From contig JASHTO010000588.1 in assembly GCA_030040515.1 (NCBI GenBank), forward strand, positions 1 to 18,019: DNA of 18,019 bases, read 5' to 3'. Of the stretch, positions 14,879 to 18,019 are shown in pieces. Each line of letters begins with the position of its first letter. Position 1 is the stretch's first letter. Below the pieces are notes generated by a model. The model saw only the letters and a list, made by a program, of their open reading frames with translations, searched no databases and had not been told where the DNA came from. Source of the DNA: Terriglobia bacterium. Lineage in GTDB: Bacteria; Acidobacteriota; Terriglobia; UBA7540. A program made the position numbers and the translations under genes.

Positions 14879-15964
14879 TCAAGAATGCGCGGCTTGAGCC
14901 GAGGCAACCAAGGGCAGCGCGGCCACTTCCGCGGCGCCGCCCTGGGCAAATCTTAATTGAGTGGCGGGCTCAGCGAATTCACGGCGAATATATGCCAGCG
15001 CAATCCGCTTTCCAAGCGTGGGCGACAAGCATGAGCTGGTTACCTCCGCCACTTCTCTTCCATCAACCACCGCTTTCTCGCCGGGCTGGAGCGGTTGCCC
15101 ATTCGTCACAATCAGGCCCATCAACTTCCAGTTCACATGGCCGCGGCTCCGCGCGCGCTCGACAATTTCCTGGCCGATGTAGCAGCCCTTGTTGAAGCTG
15201 ATGGCGTTCAGCAGGCCGGCTTCAAGGGGAATCACGTCTTCGCCCAGTTCCGAGCCGTAGCGCGGAATGCCCGCTTCGATGCGCAGGCTTTCGAGCGCTT
15301 CGCTGCCACAGGCGAGCATGTCATAGGTCGGCGACTGGCCGCACGCCGCGCCCCAGACCGGTTCCATGCCGGTGGCGTTCACCCACACTTCGTAACCCTC
15401 TTCGCCCGTGCTGGAAGCGCGGACCACACGGACGGGGAAGCCCGCGTAATTCGACGCGAAGTGGTCGAATTCCTGCATTGCCGGAAGGTCAATGTGCAGC
15501 GTTTTCTCCAATAATCCACGCGCGCGCACGCCCTGGAACGCGATGGCGAAAAGGTCGAGCGGCTCGAGCTCCACCTGATCGGCAATAATGTACTTGCGAA
15601 AGGCTTGAATGGCCTTGTCGCGCAGGTCCGCGTCGGTATCGGCGATGAAACTGTCTTCGGCGCAGTACAATCGCAGGTCCACCACAATGTGTCCCTGCGC
15701 GTTCAGAAGCGTGGCGTAAGTTCCCTGCCCGGGCGTGAGCTTCTTGACGTCGTTTGAAACCAGCCGCTGGAGCAGCTTCGCGTGGTCGCGGCCCTTCAGG
15801 CGGAACTTGGCGCGGAATGAAAAGTCAAACATCCCGCAGGCCGTGCGCACCGCGCGGTTCTCCGCCGCGGCATCCGTGAAGCGCGCGGGAACTATCGCCC
15901 CGTGATATTCCCCGAGCGTGGCCCCCTGCGAAACGTGATAGTCGTTGAGTGGAGAAGTCGTCAT
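14879..15964 (-). CDS. ygfZ: YgfZ-like folate-binding protein (GcvT fold)
   Basis: YgfZ/IBA57-type proteins bind folate and are needed for activity of certain Fe-S enzymes, such as the radical SAM tRNA methylthiotransferase MiaB in E. coli. The 361-residue product has the GcvT-like N-terminal half (GMFDFSFRAKFRLKGRDHAKLL at 44-65) and the diagnostic YgfZ signature KGCYIGQE (259-266, Cys261). It also keeps AGIPRYGSELGEDVIPLEAGL (231-251), a feature shared with aminomethyltransferase GcvT. The signature cysteine and its position after sufS, sufU and sufT favour the Fe-S role over glycine cleavage. No Shine-Dalgarno sequence precedes the ATG: a palindromic repeat ends 11 bp upstream. Aminomethyltransferase is the main alternative name an automated pipeline would give. 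Confidence 0.9.
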   Translation of the reverse strand: MTTSPLNDYHVSQGATLGEYHGAIVPARFTDAAAENRAVRTACGMFDFSFRAKFRLKGRDHAKLLQRLVSNDVKKLTPGQGTYATLLNAQGHIVVDLRLYCAEDSFIADTDADLRDKAIQAFRKYIIADQVELEPLDLFAIAFQGVRARGLLEKTLHIDLPAMQEFDHFASNYAGFPVRVVRASSTGEEGYEVWVNATGMEPVWGAACGQSPTYDMLACGSEALESLRIEAGIPRYGSELGEDVIPLEAGLLNAISFNKGCYIGQEIVERARSRGHVNWKLMGLIVTNGQPLQPGEKAVVDGREVAEVTSSCLSPTLGKRIALAYIRREFAEPATQLRFAQGGAAEVAALPLVASAQAAHS

Positions 15965-15975
15965 GGGTTGACTTC

Positions 15976-16055
15976 TGTAGCGGCGGTCTATCGACCGTCG
16001 CGGGGGCTTGCCGTCGCAAGCCCGTAGAATGCGACGCTCGTAGAGCGCCGCTACA
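15976..16055. repeat. REP-like compound hairpin (copy 2), between sufT and ygfZ
   Basis: The ends TGTAGCGGCG (15976-15985) and CGCCGCTACA (16046-16055) match those at 8268-8319. Inside are hairpins CGGTC/GACCG (15984-15997), GGGCTTGC/GCAAGCCC (16004-16023) and CGCTC/GAGCG (16035-16047). The core differs from copy 1, with three hairpins against two, so the two are related by ends and architecture more than by full sequence. Confidence 0.8.
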
Positions 16056-16085
16056 AAATCGGTGATTGCAAGGGGTGGCTGAAGC

Positions 16086-16457
16086 TCAGAAGAACCCCAA
16101 CTGAAGCTTTGCGGCCTCTGACATCATGTTCTTGTCCCAGGGTGGCTCCCACACCACTTCTACCTTGCAGGCTTTCACTCCGGGAATGACTACGATCTTG
16201 TCTTCCACTTCGCCGGGAAGCGTGCCGGCGGCGGGGCAGCCCGGCGCGGTGAGGGTCATTTTGACGTAAACGTCGCCGCTCGGCTCCACGTTGACCTTGT
16301 AGATCAAGCCCAGGTCGTAGATGTTCACGGGAATTTCCGGGTCGTAGCAGGTGCGGATTTTCTCGACGACCTTGTCTTGCAACGCCACAACCTCGGAGAC
16401 GTTCAGCGGCGCCGAGGGAGCCGGCGCGGAAGACGGTGGTGTAATAGGTTCAGACAT
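16086..16457 (-). CDS. sufT: SufT-like Fe-S maturation protein (MIP18/DUF59 family)
   Basis: SufT-type proteins contribute to Fe-S cluster delivery or maturation, especially under high demand for Fe-S proteins, and share the MIP18 (DUF59) fold with Cia2. The 123-residue product has an alanine/proline-rich head (6-18) and a DUF59 core with DPEIPVNIYDLGLIY (39-53), MTLTAPGCPAAGTLPGEVE with Cys74, and the SufT-specific end VVWEPPWDKNMMSEAAKLQLGF. I chose the ATG at 16457, which has GAGG about 9 bp upstream. The open frame to 16508 runs into the heptamer repeat and would add a repeat-derived head, so it is unlikely. The gene follows sufU and precedes ygfZ on the same strand. Confidence 0.92.
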   Translation of the reverse strand: MSEPITPPSSAPAPSAPLNVSEVVALQDKVVEKIRTCYDPEIPVNIYDLGLIYKVNVEPSGDVYVKMTLTAPGCPAAGTLPGEVEDKIVVIPGVKACKVEVVWEPPWDKNMMSEAAKLQLGFF

Positions 16458-16475
16458 AAGGCCCATCCTCAAGGC

Positions 16476-16536
16476 GAAATTCGAAACTCGAAATCCGAAA
16501 CTCGCCACGAATTTCGAGTTTCAAATTTCGAGTTTC
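16476..16536. repeat. Palindromic array of GAAAYTC heptamers (4 + 4)
   Basis: The left arm is four contiguous 7-bp units starting at 16476, 16483, 16490 and 16497 (alternating GAAATYC and GAAACTC). After a 5-bp spacer (16504-16508) the right arm has four inverted units starting at 16509, 16516, 16523 and 16530 (consensus GARTTTC). Positions 16482-16494 and 16525-16537 are perfect 13-bp complements. It fills most of the gap between sufU and sufT. Confidence 0.88.
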
Positions 16537-16545
16537 GTTCTTCCC

Positions 16546-16998
16546 TCACTCCGTGCTGGCCACGGCCGCGCTATTGTCCAGCGCGCTGCGCAGCGTGTGC
16601 CAGGCAAGTGACGCGCACTTAACGCGCACCGGAAATTCCGAGACGCCGGAAAAGACCGCAAGTTTGCCGAGCGGCGGGCCGCCGGCCGAATCCATAGGCT
16701 GGCCTGTGACCAACTTGTGAAACGCCTCGAATAATACCTGCGCCTCCTTGCGCGTCTTGCCCTTCAGCGTCTCCGTAAGAATAGATGCGGACGCGGTGGA
16801 AATGGCGCAGCCGGAGCCTTGAAAGCTGATGTCTTCAATGCGGTCGCCGACCAGGTGCAGATAAATGATCACCTTGTCGCCACAAAGCGGATTGGAGCCG
16901 TTGGCGCGATGGTCCGCATTCTCAATGGCGTGAAAATTCCGCGGCCGCTTGCTGTGGTCGAGAATGACTTCCTGGTAGAGCGAATTCAAATCTGACAT
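16546..16998 (-). CDS. sufU: SufU-like sulfur relay protein
   Basis: SufU accepts persulfide sulfur from SufS and passes it on to cluster assembly; in Bacillus it is a zinc-dependent sulfurtransferase and not a true scaffold. The 150-residue product has the conserved ligands Cys39-Gly-Asp41, GSGCAIS with Cys64, and Cys128 in VKCASLAWHTL. The extra ~19-residue stretch between the second and third cysteines (about 100-127, GQPMDSAGGPP...) is the feature that separates SufU from IscU. An AGAGG site lies close to the ATG. It is directly downstream of sufS on the same strand, separated by an octamer repeat array, and pairs with SufS by known function. Confidence 0.95.
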   Translation of the reverse strand: MSDLNSLYQEVILDHSKRPRNFHAIENADHRANGSNPLCGDKVIIYLHLVGDRIEDISFQGSGCAISTASASILTETLKGKTRKEAQVLFEAFHKLVTGQPMDSAGGPPLGKLAVFSGVSEFPVRVKCASLAWHTLRSALDNSAAVASTE

Positions 16999-17018
16999 AG
17001 TCCTCTGCTTATCCTCGT

Positions 17019-17121
17019 CGAATCGGGTAATCGGATGATCCGATGATCGGGTGAGCAGGAGCCCTGTGGTCGTTTGTTCATCCGATCAACCGATCTCCCG
17101 ATCATCTGATCTCCTGATTCC
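17019..17121. repeat. Palindromic array of GATC-containing octamers (about 5 + 5)
   Basis: The left arm (17019-17058) reads in 8-bp steps with consensus NNRATCSG, the first four units starting at 17019, 17027, 17035 and 17043. A ~23-bp spacer follows. The right arm (17082-17121) has five 8-bp units with consensus CYGATYNN: GAT recurs at 17084, 17092, 17100, 17108 and 17116, exactly every 8 bp. The outer segments 17025-17051 and 17097-17122 are inverted copies with a few mismatches. It fills the gap between sufS and sufU. Confidence 0.82.
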
Positions 17122-17122
17122 C

Positions 17123-18019
17123 TCACGCAAACATTCTCTTTACGTGCTCCAGCCCCGCCGCCAGGGCGTTGATTTCCTGCTTGGTATTGTAGAACGCCAG
17201 CGAAGCGCGAACCGTGGCGGACACGCCGAAACGTTCCATCACCGGTTGAGCGCAATGGTGGCCGGTGCGCACGGCGATTCCTTCCTGGTCGAGCACGGTG
17301 CCCACATCGTGCGGGTGGATTCCATCCACCACAAAGGAGAGCACGCCGGCCTTCTCACGCGCCGTGCCGATCAGCCGCACGCCGGGAATCTGCCCGATGG
17401 CTTCCGTCGCGTAAGCGAGCAGCGCGTGCTCGTAGGAGGCGACGTTCTCCATTCCCACGCCCGTCAGGTAATCGATGGCAGCGCCCAGGCCGATGGTCGC
17501 GGCGATATTGGGCGTTCCCGCTTCAAACTTGTTGGGGATGTGGTTGTAGATGGTCTTCTCAAACGTCACGTTCAGAATCATGTCGCCCCCGCCCTGATAA
17601 GGCGGCATGGATTCGAGCAGATGCGCCTTGCCATAAAGCGCTCCGATGCCCGTGGGCCCGAACATCTTGTGGCCGGAGATCGCATAAAAATCCGCGTCGA
17701 GCGCGCGCACGTCAATCTTCAGGTGGGGAGCCGCCTGGGCGCCGTCAATCAGCACGGGAATCTTGCGCGCATGGGCCATGGCGACAATTTGCTTCACTGG
17801 ATTGATGGTGCCGAGGGCGTTAGAAACGTGGGCCACCGCCACGATCTTGGTGCGCTCGCTCAGCAGTTTTTCAAATTCGCCCAAAATCAATTCGCCGCGG
17901 TCGTTGATGGGTCCCACGCGCAACCGCGCGCCCTTTTCCTCGCACAGAATCTGCCAGGGCACGATGTTCGAGTGGTGCTCGAGCGCGGTGATCAGGACTT
18001 CGTCGCCCGCGCCCACGTG
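17123..18019 (-). CDS. sufS: Cysteine desulfurase SufS, 5'-truncated by window edge
   Basis: SufS is a PLP enzyme that turns L-cysteine into alanine and hands the sulfur to SufU for Fe-S cluster assembly. The visible 298 residues are the C-terminal three quarters of a ~405-residue protein; the start lies beyond base 18019. Numbered from the window edge, the catalytic lysine is Lys118 in ISGHKMFGP, preceded by VLIDGAQAAPH (aspartate contacting PLP). EHHSN near residue 14 and the active-site cysteine Cys256 in RTGHHCAQP are also present. The RxGHHCAQP motif and lack of a long flexible loop identify the group II (SufS/CsdA) type rather than IscS or NifS. It leads the block sufS-sufU-sufT-ygfZ. 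Confidence 0.96.
   Translation of the reverse strand, partial: HVGAGDEVLITALEHHSNIVPWQILCEEKGARLRVGPINDRGELILGEFEKLLSERTKIVAVAHVSNALGTINPVKQIVAMAHARKIPVLIDGAQAAPHLKIDVRALDADFYAISGHKMFGPTGIGALYGKAHLLESMPPYQGGGDMILNVTFEKTIYNHIPNKFEAGTPNIAATIGLGAAIDYLTGVGMENVASYEHALLAYATEAIGQIPGVRLIGTAREKAGVLSFVVDGIHPHDVGTVLDQEGIAVRTGHHCAQPVMERFGVSATVRASLAFYNTKQEINALAAGLEHVKRMFA

Noticed and set aside
16458..16508. Upstream extension of sufT to an earlier start
   Set aside because: The extra residues are encoded by the heptamer repeat array, and family members begin near the chosen ATG.
16476..17121. Idea that the short repeats are a CRISPR array
   Set aside because: The units are only 7-8 bp, contiguous without spacers, and inverted in the second arm; there are no cas genes.

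Overview
This GC-rich window looks like chromosomal DNA of a Gram-negative-type bacterium, most likely an uncultured Acidobacteriota. That assignment is an inference from gene content and style: a zinc-ribbon rhomboid protease, an exported M1 peptidase with a large N-terminal extension, a TPR/peptidase-MA protein, an ArsR-SRPBCC pair, and intergenic gaps filled with short-period palindromes. I see no phage, transposase, integrase, CRISPR array, tRNA or rRNA. Most of the 19 genes are housekeeping or envelope genes. The arginase at the left edge and the cysteine desulfurase at the right edge are cut by the window.

Layout. (1) 1-2249, plus strand: the end of an arginase gene overlaps a D-Ala-D-Ala ligase gene by 4 bp, followed by a small membrane-anchored protein with its own promoter. 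(2) 2314-5841, minus strand: a GH57 glucanotransferase/amylase, a 57-residue Trm112-like zinc protein and a GT9 glycosyltransferase. (3) 6078-6902, plus strand: a two-gene ArsR-SRPBCC operon with a near-consensus promoter, a perfect palindromic operator between the -35 and -10 boxes, and a start codon so close to the -10 that the mRNA is probably leaderless. (4) 7084-8226, plus strand: an M20 (carboxypeptidase G2-like) metallopeptidase. (5) 8447-12500: two divergent genes for exported HExxH metallopeptidases, a TPR/peptidase-MA protein and an M1 aminopeptidase-like protein. (6) 12555-13823, minus strand: a small helical protein, an RlpA-type lipoprotein with a SPOR domain, and a HIT-family hydrolase. 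(7) 13946-14848, plus strand: a rhomboid protease with an N-terminal zinc ribbon. (8) 14879-18019, minus strand: an Fe-S cluster assembly block in the order sufS, sufU, sufT, ygfZ.

In region 8 the genes form one functional set. SufS takes sulfur from cysteine, SufU relays it, SufT acts in cluster maturation, and the YgfZ-like folate-binding protein supports some Fe-S enzymes. Regions 1, 2, 6 and parts of 5 mix peptidoglycan, envelope and carbohydrate functions without forming one recognisable pathway.

The most unusual signal is not a gene. Three intergenic elements (6931-6991, 16476-16536, 17019-17121) share one architecture with unrelated sequences: a left arm of 3-5 copies of a short motif at a fixed period, a spacer, and a right arm of the reverse complement of the same motif. 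The periods are 9-10, 7 and 8 bp. A separate hairpin-cluster family with TGTAGCGGCG/CGCCGCTACA ends occurs twice (8267-8320 and 15976-16055). All three gaps inside the suf block carry such an element.
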